Below are positions 1 through 6,517 of a stretch of DNA of 8,807 nucleotides, one piece after another. Within the stretch, counting starts at the first letter, position 1; every line of letters starts with the position of its first letter. The stretch is from NCBI GenBank assembly GCA_009996555.1, contig JAACZX010000487.1, positions 1 through 8,807 on the forward strand. The letters are read 5' to 3'. The DNA comes from Chitinophagaceae bacterium (GTDB taxonomy: Bacteria; Bacteroidota; Bacteroidia; Chitinophagales; Chitinophagaceae). The notes beneath the pieces are model-generated. The model made no database searches. It was not told the origin of the DNA and worked only from the letters and a program-made list of their open reading frames with translations. The position numbers and the translations under genes were made by a program.

Positions 1-63
1 CCGATCTCAAAAAAGTATAACATTTATGGAGATGTGTACTATTTTCGGATAGGCTTTCAATTT

Positions 64-561
64 ATGACAAGATCATTTTTATTTATATTTCTTATTCCGC
101 TAACTATAGTTGGACAGCATCCGTCTTCTGTAAAAGAAATTGACAGCATTATTAGCAAAATTGATAATGACTCAAGGATAATTAAAAAACAATTTGACAC
201 AACGAGTTATCAAAAAGAAGACGGTGGTACAAATTGGGACTCATCATATCACCATAAAGAGATGTTTTATTTAAATGGACAGTTGGTTAAAATAATAGCT
301 TGGAATAAATATGGAAACTGGAGAAACGATATGCTTTCATATTATTTTAACGACAAGACTATTAAATTTTCAAAAGGCGAATCGTTCAAAGGATACCCTT
401 ACTATGGACATTTAAACTTTGCCATTTATTACTATCAAGACAAAGAGATACAGGTAGACTGGTTAACAAAGAAACCTGATAACGTATTAGGAGTTGCGAC
501 CGACATATTTCTCGAATGGTCATATAATCTACAACAGGAAGCCAATAAACTTAAAAGATAA
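64..561 (+). CDS. Small exported protein of unknown function
   Basis: I do not recognise this 165-residue protein. The ATG at 64 is preferred over an in-frame GTG at 34 because it places a clear signal peptide at the very N-terminus (MTRSFLFIFLIPLTIVGQ, basic then hydrophobic, with likely cleavage near the Gly-Gln). The mature part is cysteine-free and rich in Tyr, Phe, Trp and Lys. It has short strand-like stretches such as MFYLNGQLVKI and LSYYFNDKTIKF, which suggest a beta-rich periplasmic or secreted protein. No catalytic motif stands out. Base composition is lower in GC than the rest of the window: 40 of 120 bases are G/C at 121-240, against 28 of 60 at 2761-2820 in the dehydrogenase gene. 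That fits a recently acquired gene. It stands alone and converges on the toxin-antitoxin cassette. Confidence 0.72.
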   Translation: MTRSFLFIFLIPLTIVGQHPSSVKEIDSIISKIDNDSRIIKKQFDTTSYQKEDGGTNWDSSYHHKEMFYLNGQLVKIIAWNKYGNWRNDMLSYYFNDKTIKFSKGESFKGYPYYGHLNFAIYYYQDKEIQVDWLTKKPDNVLGVATDIFLEWSYNLQQEANKLKR

Positions 562-594
562 AAAGCACTAACGTTCTTATTTCTTTTCTTCGCA

Positions 595-619
595 GACGAG
601 TTTTTGCAAGGGACTCGTC
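595..619. terminator. Small hairpin between converging genes
   Basis: A perfect 7-bp inverted repeat, GACGAGT (595-601) and ACTCGTC (613-619), encloses an 11-base loop. It lies 34 bases after the stop of the exported-protein gene and just beyond the end of the restored toxin frame (638). Its place between converging genes suits a terminator. However, no T-run follows the stem directly on either strand, so this is a weak call. It could equally be part of a dispersed palindromic repeat. Confidence 0.25.
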
Positions 620-637
620 GTAATTCAAGTCTCAATT

Positions 638-732
638 TTATTTTAGCTTCTTTACCGGATTTTGCTTTGAATGAAAAATACTCACCACAGCCACTACCTT
701 CCGTTGGCTATGGATACGGTATACAATTAAAT
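638..732 (-). pseudogene. Out-of-frame C-terminal remainder of the RelE/ParE toxin
   Basis: If one base is added at about 730-733, the toxin frame runs on past its TAA stop and reads YLIVYRIHSQRK, then VVAVVSIFHSKQNPVKKLK, and ends at a TAA at 638-640. The Y-L-I-V-Y-R strand and the final V-V-S-I-F-H-S-K-Q-N-P strand are what RelE/ParE toxins carry at their C-terminus. The joined protein would be 98 residues, a normal length for the family. The stretch has no start of its own and is very unlikely to be made alone. The break could be a real 1-base deletion or a sequencing or assembly error. Confidence 0.7.
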
Positions 733-933
733 AGGAAATACAGGAACAACAGCTTCACGATAATTTTTAATCCGTTTGGGGTAACGGGTTGGCTCCTTTT
801 CAATGAGTGAAAGTTTGTGCATTACTGTTGCCACAAAGCGGTCTCCTAATCCAGTTTGCCGTTCTTCGTACCATTGAAACGCAGCAGCTAATTCACGGCG
901 GGCTTTCCCAAGAAGCAGGACAGTATAGCTCAT
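727..933 (-). CDS. RelE/ParE-family toxin, truncated by frameshift
   Basis: This frame gives the first 68 residues of a type II toxin of the RelE/ParE fold. The helical hairpin is recognisable as ARRELAAAFQWYEERQTGLGDRF (residues about 11-33), followed by the KEPTRYPKRI and YREAVVPVFP stretch, where the family's beta-sheet starts. It then stops (TAA, 727-729), about 30 residues short of the usual 95-100; the missing strands are encoded in another frame down to 638. Members of this family either cut mRNA at the ribosome (RelE) or poison DNA gyrase (ParE). The sequence does not say which. The start ATG (931-933) overlaps the antitoxin stop as ATGA, so the two are translationally coupled. Truncated before the C-terminal strands, the product is probably inactive unless the frameshift is an error. 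Confidence 0.8.
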   Translation of the reverse strand: MSYTVLLLGKARRELAAAFQWYEERQTGLGDRFVATVMHKLSLIEKEPTRYPKRIKNYREAVVPVFPI

Positions 934-1178
934 TTAGCCTTGGACTTTTTCAATGTTTTCAGGTAAGCCGCTGTTTCTTCCAGCGTATAGGCTTTTTCTT
1001 TTTCATTGAGCCAGTTATCATAGCGCTTGTCCAATTCTTTTACAACGGCAGCATCTTTCCACCAGTCAGCGGTTTCGTTTATTTCATCTTCCAGCAAACT
1101 GTAGATCGCCTTCAGCTTTTTTTCATCTGCAACACGGATGTAATCATATAACTTTTCACGAATGGCTGCACCTGACAT
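930..1178 (-). CDS. Antitoxin of the RelE/ParE-type module
   Basis: This 82-residue, highly charged, mostly helical protein (17 Lys near a Glu/Asp-rich core; segments IREKLYDYIRVADEKKLKAIY and ETADWWKDAAVVKELDKRYD) has the look of the 'addiction module' antitoxins that precede RelE/ParE toxins in Bacteroidota. The ADEKKL-AIYSLLEDE part near the N-terminus and the C-terminal Y-TLEE motif are typical of that group. I rely on this likeness and on the gene order, not on a catalytic motif. Antitoxin first with a 4-base ATGA overlap to the toxin is the classic type II arrangement. It should bind and neutralise the toxin, and such antitoxins often repress their own promoter. The ATG start (1176-1178) has no obvious ribosome binding site. 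The gene is intact although its partner is broken. Confidence 0.75.
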   Translation of the reverse strand: MSGAAIREKLYDYIRVADEKKLKAIYSLLEDEINETADWWKDAAVVKELDKRYDNWLNEKEKAYTLEETAAYLKTLKKSKAK

Positions 1179-1192
1179 AAATTCTCAGTTTG

Positions 1193-1208
1193 TTGTATGA
1201 AATTACAA
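1193..1208. promoter_or_regulatory. Candidate operator upstream of the antitoxin
   Basis: An inverted repeat TTGTA-N6-TACAA lies 15 bases upstream of the antitoxin start. Type II modules are commonly autorepressed through palindromes at this position. The arms are only 5 bp, so chance is a real possibility. No good promoter motif was found around it. Confidence 0.2.
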
Positions 1209-1310
1209 TTAATTCAGTAACAGCGGAAGCTTTCAGTTGATTCGTTCCTGCCACCGCAATCGTTCCCACACTTCCCCTCCCCAACTAACGCCCGCAAGTT
1301 TCAAACAACG

Positions 1311-1318
1311 TAAATTTG
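1311..1318 (+). promoter_or_regulatory. Bacteroidota-type -7 promoter motif for the dehydrogenase gene
   Basis: TAAATTTG at 1311-1318 matches the TAnnTTTG -7 consensus used by the Bacteroidota primary sigma factor. It would start transcription about 20 bases before the ATG at 1344. No convincing TTTG -33 element is seen at the expected distance upstream, so the call rests on the -7 motif and its position only. Confidence 0.4.
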
Positions 1319-1343
1319 GGCAGCCCTACCGCAGGCAGTAAAC

Positions 1344-4268
1344 ATGAAAGAAAGATTACAGCAATTAGCCCAACAACTTGAAGGAGAATTTTATTTCGAT
1401 ACCACCATGCGTACGCTCTATGCAACCGATGCATCGGCTTACCGTGAGTTACCCCTGGCAGTAGCCATTCCCAAAATAAAAGACGACCTGAAAAAGCTGA
1501 TCGCTTTTGCACATACAGCAAAGACATCACTTATTCCACGCACTGCCGGTACTTCACTCGCCGGACAGGTAGTGGGCAACGGCATTATCGTTGATGTATC
1601 AAAACACTTCACCAAAATTCTTGAATTAAATAAAGATGAGCATTGGGTGCGTGTGCAACCGGGTGTGATCCGTGATGAACTGAATATGTTTTTGAAACCG
1701 CATGGTTTGTTCTTTGGTCCGGAAACATCAACGGCCAACCGTGCCATGATCGGTGGTATGGTGGGTAATAATTCCTGCGGTAGTAATTCTGTTTTGTACC
1801 GAAGTACAAGAGAACATTTGTTGGAAGTGGATTGTTTGCTGAGCGATGGGACGGAGACAACATTCAAAGCATTGAACATTGATGAGTTTCATAGTAAGTG
1901 CGAAGGCGAAGGTTTGGAAGCAACTATTTATCGTTCGGTAAGAAGCATGTTGAGCAATTACGATAACCAGGTGGAGATACGCAAAGAATTTCCAAAGAAG
2001 ACAGTTGAACGCCGCAATACCGGTTATGCGATTGATCTGTTGTTGGAGACAGCGCCATTTACTGCAGGTGAAACGGATTTTAATTTCTGTAAACTCATTG
2101 CCGGTTCGGAAGGTACATTGGCTTTCATCACTGAAATAAAACTGAATGTTGTACCACAACCGCCAAAAGAAATTGGTTTGTTGTGTGTGCATTTTAATTC
2201 GATACATGAATCATTACTTGCAAACCTCATTGGTTTAAAATATAATCCCGGTGCGAGTGAACTGATCGATCATTATATCCTTGAATGCACGAAAGAAAAT
2301 AAGGAGCAGGTAAAGAACCGTTTCTTTGTGCAGGGCGATCCCGGTGCTATTCTTGTGATTGAATTTGCACGTGAAACAAGAGAAGAAATTATTGCGACCT
2401 GCAAAGAAGTGGAAGCTGAAATGCGTGCAGCAGGTCTGGGTTATCATTTCCCACTCCTGTTTGGTGAAGACAGTAAAAAGATATGGACGCTTCGTAAAGC
2501 CGGACTTGGTTTGCTGAGTAATTTGCCCGGCGATGAAAAAGCAGTGCCGGTAATTGAAGACACTGCTGTTGACGTCAATGATCTTCCTGATTTCATTCGT
2601 GATTTTAATGAAATACTGAAGCAACACAATCTGTACTCGGTGCACTATGCGCATGCGGGTTCGGGTGAAATTCATTTACGCCCCATCATCAATTTAAAAA
2701 CAGAAGAAGGCAACCGTCTCTTCCGTGTGATTGCAGAAGAGATCGCTACACTGGTGAAGAAATACAAAGGCTCGTTGAGTGGTGAACATGGCGATGGTCG
2801 TTTGCGTGGTGAGTTTATCAAGCAAATGGTAGGTGAAAAGAATTACCAGTTGCTGAAAGAGGTAAAGAAAACATGGGATCCTGCAAATATTTTCAACCCC
2901 AACAAAATTGTTGACACACCGCCGATGGATACCATGCTGCGGTATGTGCCCGGCCAGCAAACACCGGAGTTTAAAACGGTGTTTCGTTTTTACAATCAGG
3001 ATATCCTGCAACATGCAGAACAATGTAATGGCAGTGGTGATTGTCGTAAGACACATTTATCCGGAGGCACCATGTGTCCGTCGTTCATGGCGACACGCAA
3101 CGAAAAAGAAACTACCAGAGCAAGAGCCAATATACTCCGTGAGTTTTTAACCAACTCTACCAAAGCCAACCGTTTCGATCATAAAGAAATTTATGAGGTT
3201 ATGGATCTGTGTTTGAGTTGCAAGGGTTGTAAATCGGAATGCCCGAGTAATGTGGATATGGCCAAACTCAAAGCTGAGTTTATGCAGCATTTCTACGATG
3301 CGAATGGTGTGCCGCTGCGTTCAAAACTCATTGCCAACTTTACCAATTCATCAAAGCTGGGTGCTATTGCACCATCGTTGTACAATTTTGTAATGACGAA
3401 CAGTGCGATCAGTTCATTGGTGAAAAAAGCATCGGGCTTTGCAACCAAACGTTCCATGCCGACGATGTATCGTACTACGTTAGAAAAGTGGTTTAAGGTT
3501 GAAGGCAGAAGGTTGAAGGAAGAAAGGCGTTCCAATGCGGCAGCTTCTTCCCTACACCCTAAACCCTCCACCGTATACCTTTTCTGCGATGAGTTTACGA
3601 ATTACAACGATACGCAGATCGGTATCAAAGCTGTTGAGTTACTAAACAAGCTTGGTTACGAAGTGATCATTCCTGAACATATTGAAAGCGGTCGTTCCTG
3701 GTTATCGAAAGGCTTAATTCGGAAAGGAAAAGAAATTGCGAATAAGAATATTGAATTGCTGCATCCGATCATTTCAGCAGAAACACCATTGATCGGTATT
3801 GAACCTTCTGCCATCCTCACCTTCCGTGATGAGTATGTTGACTTAGCAACAGATGAAAATTTCGAGAAAGCCAAACAACTTGCAACAAACACATTCATGA
3901 TCGATGAATTTATTGCACGTGAAATTGACAAAGGCAATATCAGCAAAGAGCAATTCACTTCTGCTGAAAAGAAAATTAAGTTGCATGGTCATTGTCAGCA
4001 GAAAGCATTGGTGGGTACTGCCGCAACAGTAAAAGTATTATCGTTCCCCGAGAATTATAAAGTAGAAACCATTCCTTCCGGTTGTTGCGGCATGGCTGGT
4101 TCGTTCGGTTATGAAGAAGAACATTATGAACTCTTCCCTGCTGTGCGGAATGCAGCCGATGATACAATCATTGCAGCACCGGGTACAAGTTGTCGCCACC
4201 AGGTAAAAGATGGTACAGGCAAGAAAGCATTTCATCCGGTGGAAGTGTTGTGGGAAGCGTTGAAATGA
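1344..4268 (+). CDS. FAD-linked oxidase / Fe-S oxidoreductase fusion (YdiJ-like D-2-hydroxyacid dehydrogenase)
   Basis: This 974-residue cytoplasmic or membrane-associated flavoprotein probably oxidises a D-2-hydroxyacid and passes electrons through Fe-S clusters to the respiratory chain. The FAD-binding domain of the VAO/GlcD type is marked by PRTAGTSLAGQ (65-75), GNNSCGSN (141-148) and IAGSEGTLAF (252-261). The FAD-oxidase C-terminal domain carries HAGSGEIHLRP (437-447) and SGEHGDGRLRGEF (479-491), which supply the metal and substrate ligands in the family. The Fe-S part has C561, C567 and C578 (GGTMCPSF) and a full CLSCKGCKSECP cluster (C623, C626, C629, C633). The C-terminal cysteine-rich part has HGHCQQK (881-887), CCGMAG (914-919) and GTSCRHQ (947-953). 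Length and layout match E. coli YdiJ (about 1,000 residues), for which D-2-hydroxyglutarate has been proposed as substrate; the substrate here is inferred. Residues about 718-743 look like an inserted repeat-derived linker. The gene is monocistronic. Confidence 0.9.
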   Translation: MKERLQQLAQQLEGEFYFDTTMRTLYATDASAYRELPLAVAIPKIKDDLKKLIAFAHTAKTSLIPRTAGTSLAGQVVGNGIIVDVSKHFTKILELNKDEHWVRVQPGVIRDELNMFLKPHGLFFGPETSTANRAMIGGMVGNNSCGSNSVLYRSTREHLLEVDCLLSDGTETTFKALNIDEFHSKCEGEGLEATIYRSVRSMLSNYDNQVEIRKEFPKKTVERRNTGYAIDLLLETAPFTAGETDFNFCKLIAGSEGTLAFITEIKLNVVPQPPKEIGLLCVHFNSIHESLLANLIGLKYNPGASELIDHYILECTKENKEQVKNRFFVQGDPGAILVIEFARETREEIIATCKEVEAEMRAAGLGYHFPLLFGEDSKKIWTLRKAGLGLLSNLPGDEKAVPVIEDTAVDVNDLPDFIRDFNEILKQHNLYSVHYAHAGSGEIHLRPIINLKTEEGNRLFRVIAEEIATLVKKYKGSLSGEHGDGRLRGEFIKQMVGEKNYQLLKEVKKTWDPANIFNPNKIVDTPPMDTMLRYVPGQQTPEFKTVFRFYNQDILQHAEQCNGSGDCRKTHLSGGTMCPSFMATRNEKETTRARANILREFLTNSTKANRFDHKEIYEVMDLCLSCKGCKSECPSNVDMAKLKAEFMQHFYDANGVPLRSKLIANFTNSSKLGAIAPSLYNFVMTNSAISSLVKKASGFATKRSMPTMYRTTLEKWFKVEGRRLKEERRSNAAASSLHPKPSTVYLFCDEFTNYNDTQIGIKAVELLNKLGYEVIIPEHIESGRSWLSKGLIRKGKEIANKNIELLHPIISAETPLIGIEPSAILTFRDEYVDLATDENFEKAKQLATNTFMIDEFIAREIDKGNISKEQFTSAEKKIKLHGHCQQKALVGTAATVKVLSFPENYKVETIPSGCCGMAGSFGYEEEHYELFPAVRNAADDTIIAAPGTSCRHQVKDGTGKKAFHPVEVLWEALK
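3497..3572 (+). repeat. Imperfect inverted repeat inserted in frame in the dehydrogenase gene
   Basis: The left arm 3497-3524 is purine-rich (GGTTGAAGG-type units). It matches the reverse complement of the right arm 3545-3572 at 19 of 28 positions, around a 20-base loop. The stretch encodes residues about 718-743, a basic, low-complexity segment (KVEGRRLKEERR, then SLHPKPST) between the Fe-S domain and the cysteine-rich domain. Codons stay open through the whole element. This has the appearance of a palindromic mobile repeat tolerated at a domain linker, as with the palindromic elements described inside Rickettsia genes. Confidence 0.5.
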
Positions 4269-4270
4269 GA

Positions 4271-4377
4271 TTTGCCACAAAGACACTAAGGAACAAAGGA
4301 GCACGAAGTAAGAAGCATTACAAATTATTATCTTTTCCTCTTTGTGCATCTTCCCGTCTTCCTGCCTTCGTAGCAAA
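4271..4377. repeat. Intergenic inverted repeat between converging genes, possible two-way terminator
   Basis: The left arm 4271-4308 matches the reverse complement of the right arm 4340-4377 at 25 of 38 positions, around a 31-base AT-rich loop. Both arms repeat an AAG-containing unit at roughly 8-base spacing (CACAAAG, ACTAAGG, AACAAAGG, CACGAAG on the left). It fills nearly the whole gap between the dehydrogenase stop (4268) and the stop of the TolC-family gene (4381). CACAAAGAC-style repeats of this kind are familiar to me from gaps between genes in Bacteroidota and other phyla. A transcript from either side would fold into a long imperfect hairpin, so it could stop both. The termination role is inferred. 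Confidence 0.55.
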
Positions 4378-4380
4378 TTC

Positions 4381-5781
4381 CTACTTACCTTGGTAAAAAT
4401 CAAGCACTCTTGTACGGAAACTATATTCGTATTGTGTTTGCACCAGATTGATCTTTGTCCGGTCGAGATTATTTTTTGCAATAAGGAATTCTGCAGCATT
4501 GATCACACCACTTTCAAAACGCACTTCAGCTGCACGAAATGATTCTTCAAAATTCGACAGTTGTTCTTTCAACATGGCATAGCGGTTATACGATGCCTGC
4601 ATGTTCAACCATGCCTGTTCAATATTCTGTTTCAACTGGTAATTGGTATTCTCAGCATTGAGTTGTGTATTTTTCAATTGAAGCTTTGCCTGCCGAACAC
4701 GGTTCTTCGTTTGCAGGTTATTAAAAATGGGTATCTGCATGTTCACACCCGCAAAAAAACCAAGGTTGTTTTCCATTTGTTTAAAATAGCCTACCGATGA
4801 AGTAGAAAAATTCTGCACTTCCCTGTACACAGGCGTGCGTGTGCTACCGGTTTTAATATACGTACCTGTTTCCGTTTCTGAAATTGTAGTCGGGTTTAAC
4901 CGTGTAAACAAACTGGAATAACTACTGCCGGCACTTGCTCCTAAACTGATGGTTGGATAATAACCACTCTTTGCCACCTGTATATTTTTCTCTGCGCTTT
5001 TTATTCTAAATACGTTTGCTTTTACCAACGACATGTATTCCATTGCTGCAGCAATTACTTCCGGTGAAGTTTGCGCATACAATGTTTCACTTAATTGAAC
5101 ATTTCTTTCTAATTGTAGAGCAGAAGCATAAGGAATGTTCATGAGCTGGCACAGTGTAAGCTTTGCCTGTTGCAAACTATTCTCAAGATTAACAATATTG
5201 ATCTGCTCGCTTGCCATCTGACCTTTCATATCTGTCAGCTGAAAATTTCCTGCTGAGCCTTCTTTCACCATAACCTCCATTCGTTCGATCTGCTTTTTTG
5301 TTACCAGCAATTGTGCTCGTGATACATTCAACACATCTTCACCCACCAGCACCTGCATATAAGCAAGGATCACATTCAACACAAGATTGTCTTTTGCTTG
5401 TCTGTAATCAAGCTCTGCTGCCTTGTGGGAAAAATTTGTTTGCTGAATTAAATTCTGCAAACGCATGCCATTGAATAAGATCACACCTGCATCTAACCCG
5501 GCATTCGAAGATGATAGTTGATTATTTGTGTATGTATTTGTAATGGGGTCAACGTTGCGACCAAAGTTGTTGCCGTAATTCCAGCGACTGTTTACACTCG
5601 GCAGCAAATTCATTTTCGCCTGGTTCCTATCCACTTCAGCCGATTGCATTTGCAAACCTGTTTGCTGCACCAGGATATTCCTGCTCAAGGCTGTGTCAAT
5701 ACATTGCTTCAAACTATAATGCTGCGCTGTTACAAAAAATCCATTCATTAAAAAAAACAGAACTAAACTGACTATCCGCAT
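4381..5781 (-). CDS. TolC-family outer-membrane efflux protein
   Basis: This is a 466-residue outer-membrane channel protein of the TolC/OEP family, the exit duct of tripartite export systems. I chose the ATG at 5779-5781 rather than a frame start at 5868. It gives a proper signal peptide (MRIVSLVLFFLMNGFFVTAQ) directly followed by HYSLKQCIDTALSRN, the usual OEP opening helix. It also removes 29 codons that would lie inside the ATPase gene. The protein has two OEP repeats, residues about 24-210 and 260-460, made of long alpha-hairpins rich in Gln, Asn and Ala (QAKLTLCQLMNIPY, NTNYQLKQNIEQAWLNMQ, RFESGVINAAEFLIAKNNLDR) with short strand regions between. The end in ..VLDFYQGK is typical of Bacteroidota members. 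It starts 10 bases after the ATPase stop and is the last gene of the operon. The substrate is unknown. Confidence 0.9.
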   Translation of the reverse strand: MRIVSLVLFFLMNGFFVTAQHYSLKQCIDTALSRNILVQQTGLQMQSAEVDRNQAKMNLLPSVNSRWNYGNNFGRNVDPITNTYTNNQLSSSNAGLDAGVILFNGMRLQNLIQQTNFSHKAAELDYRQAKDNLVLNVILAYMQVLVGEDVLNVSRAQLLVTKKQIERMEVMVKEGSAGNFQLTDMKGQMASEQINIVNLENSLQQAKLTLCQLMNIPYASALQLERNVQLSETLYAQTSPEVIAAAMEYMSLVKANVFRIKSAEKNIQVAKSGYYPTISLGASAGSSYSSLFTRLNPTTISETETGTYIKTGSTRTPVYREVQNFSTSSVGYFKQMENNLGFFAGVNMQIPIFNNLQTKNRVRQAKLQLKNTQLNAENTNYQLKQNIEQAWLNMQASYNRYAMLKEQLSNFEESFRAAEVRFESGVINAAEFLIAKNNLDRTKINLVQTQYEYSFRTRVLDFYQGK

Positions 5782-5791
5782 AACTATAGTA

Positions 5792-6466
5792 TTAATTGTT
5801 TTGCTGTTGTTCAACTCTCCCGTCAAGCAGGTGAATAGTACGTGATGCATAAGCTGCATTCTTTTCACTGTGCGTAACCTGTATGATAGTTACGCCTTCC
5901 TTATTTAACTGCGTAAACAGTTCCATGATCTCTTCGCCTTGTTTGGAATTGAGATTGCCCGTCGGTTCATCCGCAAGAATAAGTTTGGGTTTGGCAATTA
6001 ACGCACGTGCAATACCTACCAACTGCTGCTGCCCTCCACTCAACTGTGCAGGAAAAAGATCCTTTTTCCCAACAATATTGAACCTGTCGAGCATATCAGC
6101 TACCAATGCTTTGCGTTCACTTGATTTTACATCCTGGTACAATAGTGGCGTTTCAATATTTTCATACACTGTCAGTTCATCTATCAAATGATATTGCTGA
6201 AACACAAAACCAATGTATTGCTTGTATAACTGGCTGCGTTGCTTTTCTTTGATCTTATGTACTTCTTCATGTAAAAAGCGATACTCGCCTTCATCAAACC
6301 CATCAAGCATACCAATTACATTCAGCAAGGTTGATTTGCCTGAACCGGATGGCCCCATGATGGAAACAAATTCTCCTTCTGCTATATCAAGGTTTACATC
6401 TTTCAAAAGAAACGTTCGGTTTCCACCGGTATTCACCCACTTAAAAATATTTTTCAGTTGTATCAT
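5792..6466 (-). CDS. ABC transporter ATP-binding protein (LolD/MacB type)
   Basis: This 224-residue ATPase drives the FtsX-type permease encoded just upstream. It has a Walker A motif GPSGSGKST (38-46), Q-loop FQQ (89-91), signature LSGGQQQ (142-148), Walker B LILADE with catalytic Glu (162-167), D-loop region GNLNS (170-174) and H-loop His199. FVFQQYHLIDELTVYENIETPL and EPTGNLNS are characteristic of the LolD/MacB/FtsE branch, which powers mechanotransmission across the membrane and not transport through the bilayer. Length is normal for the branch. One oddity is that the residue after LSGGQQQ is Leu149, where Arg is usual (LSGGQQQRVAIARA); the following VGIARAL is otherwise normal. The ATG at 6464-6466 lies 9 bases after the permease stop, and the TolC-family gene follows by 10 bases. 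Confidence 0.92.
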   Translation of the reverse strand: MIQLKNIFKWVNTGGNRTFLLKDVNLDIAEGEFVSIMGPSGSGKSTLLNVIGMLDGFDEGEYRFLHEEVHKIKEKQRSQLYKQYIGFVFQQYHLIDELTVYENIETPLLYQDVKSSERKALVADMLDRFNIVGKKDLFPAQLSGGQQQLVGIARALIAKPKLILADEPTGNLNSKQGEEIMELFTQLNKEGVTIIQVTHSEKNAAYASRTIHLLDGRVEQQQNN

Positions 6467-6475
6467 TCTGTTTTT

Positions 6476-6517
6476 TTATTCAGTTCGTAAACTTTTTACA
6501 GGATTAGCCAATGCTGC
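6476..6517. repeat. Direct repeat, copy 1 (3' end of split permease)
   Basis: These 42 bases match 8749-8790 at 37 positions, in the same orientation. Both copies encode the A-L-A-(N/K)-P-V-K-S-L-R-T-E C-terminus of an FtsX-type permease, so the likeness may simply reflect paralogy of the two genes. Confidence 0.6.

Noticed and set aside
435..635. Minus-strand frame over the end of the exported-protein gene
   Set aside because: It overlaps a better gene, has no recognisable features and runs through the hairpin at 595-619.
727..740. Programmed -1 frameshifting as the way to make full-length toxin
   Set aside because: There is no X-XXY-YYZ slippery heptamer at the break and no obvious downstream structure; a lost base is simpler.
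807..1151. Open frame on the plus strand across the toxin-antitoxin pair
   Set aside because: It is antisense to the antitoxin and toxin starts. Its Phe/Gln/Cys-rich translation is what the complement of a Lys/Glu-rich gene gives.
1728..2675. Long open frames on the minus strand (1728-2207 and 2235-2675)
   Set aside because: They lie wholly inside the well-supported dehydrogenase gene, have low-complexity Cys/His/Phe-rich translations and no recognisable domain.
4038..4499. Frames reading through the intergenic inverted repeat (4038-4499 minus, 4190-4396 plus)
   Set aside because: They combine shadows of the flanking genes with the repeat and show no domain or start signal.
5782..5868. Longer N-terminus for the TolC-family protein starting at 5868
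   Set aside because: The extra 29 residues lie within the ATPase coding region and would bury the signal peptide; the ATG at 5781 explains everything.
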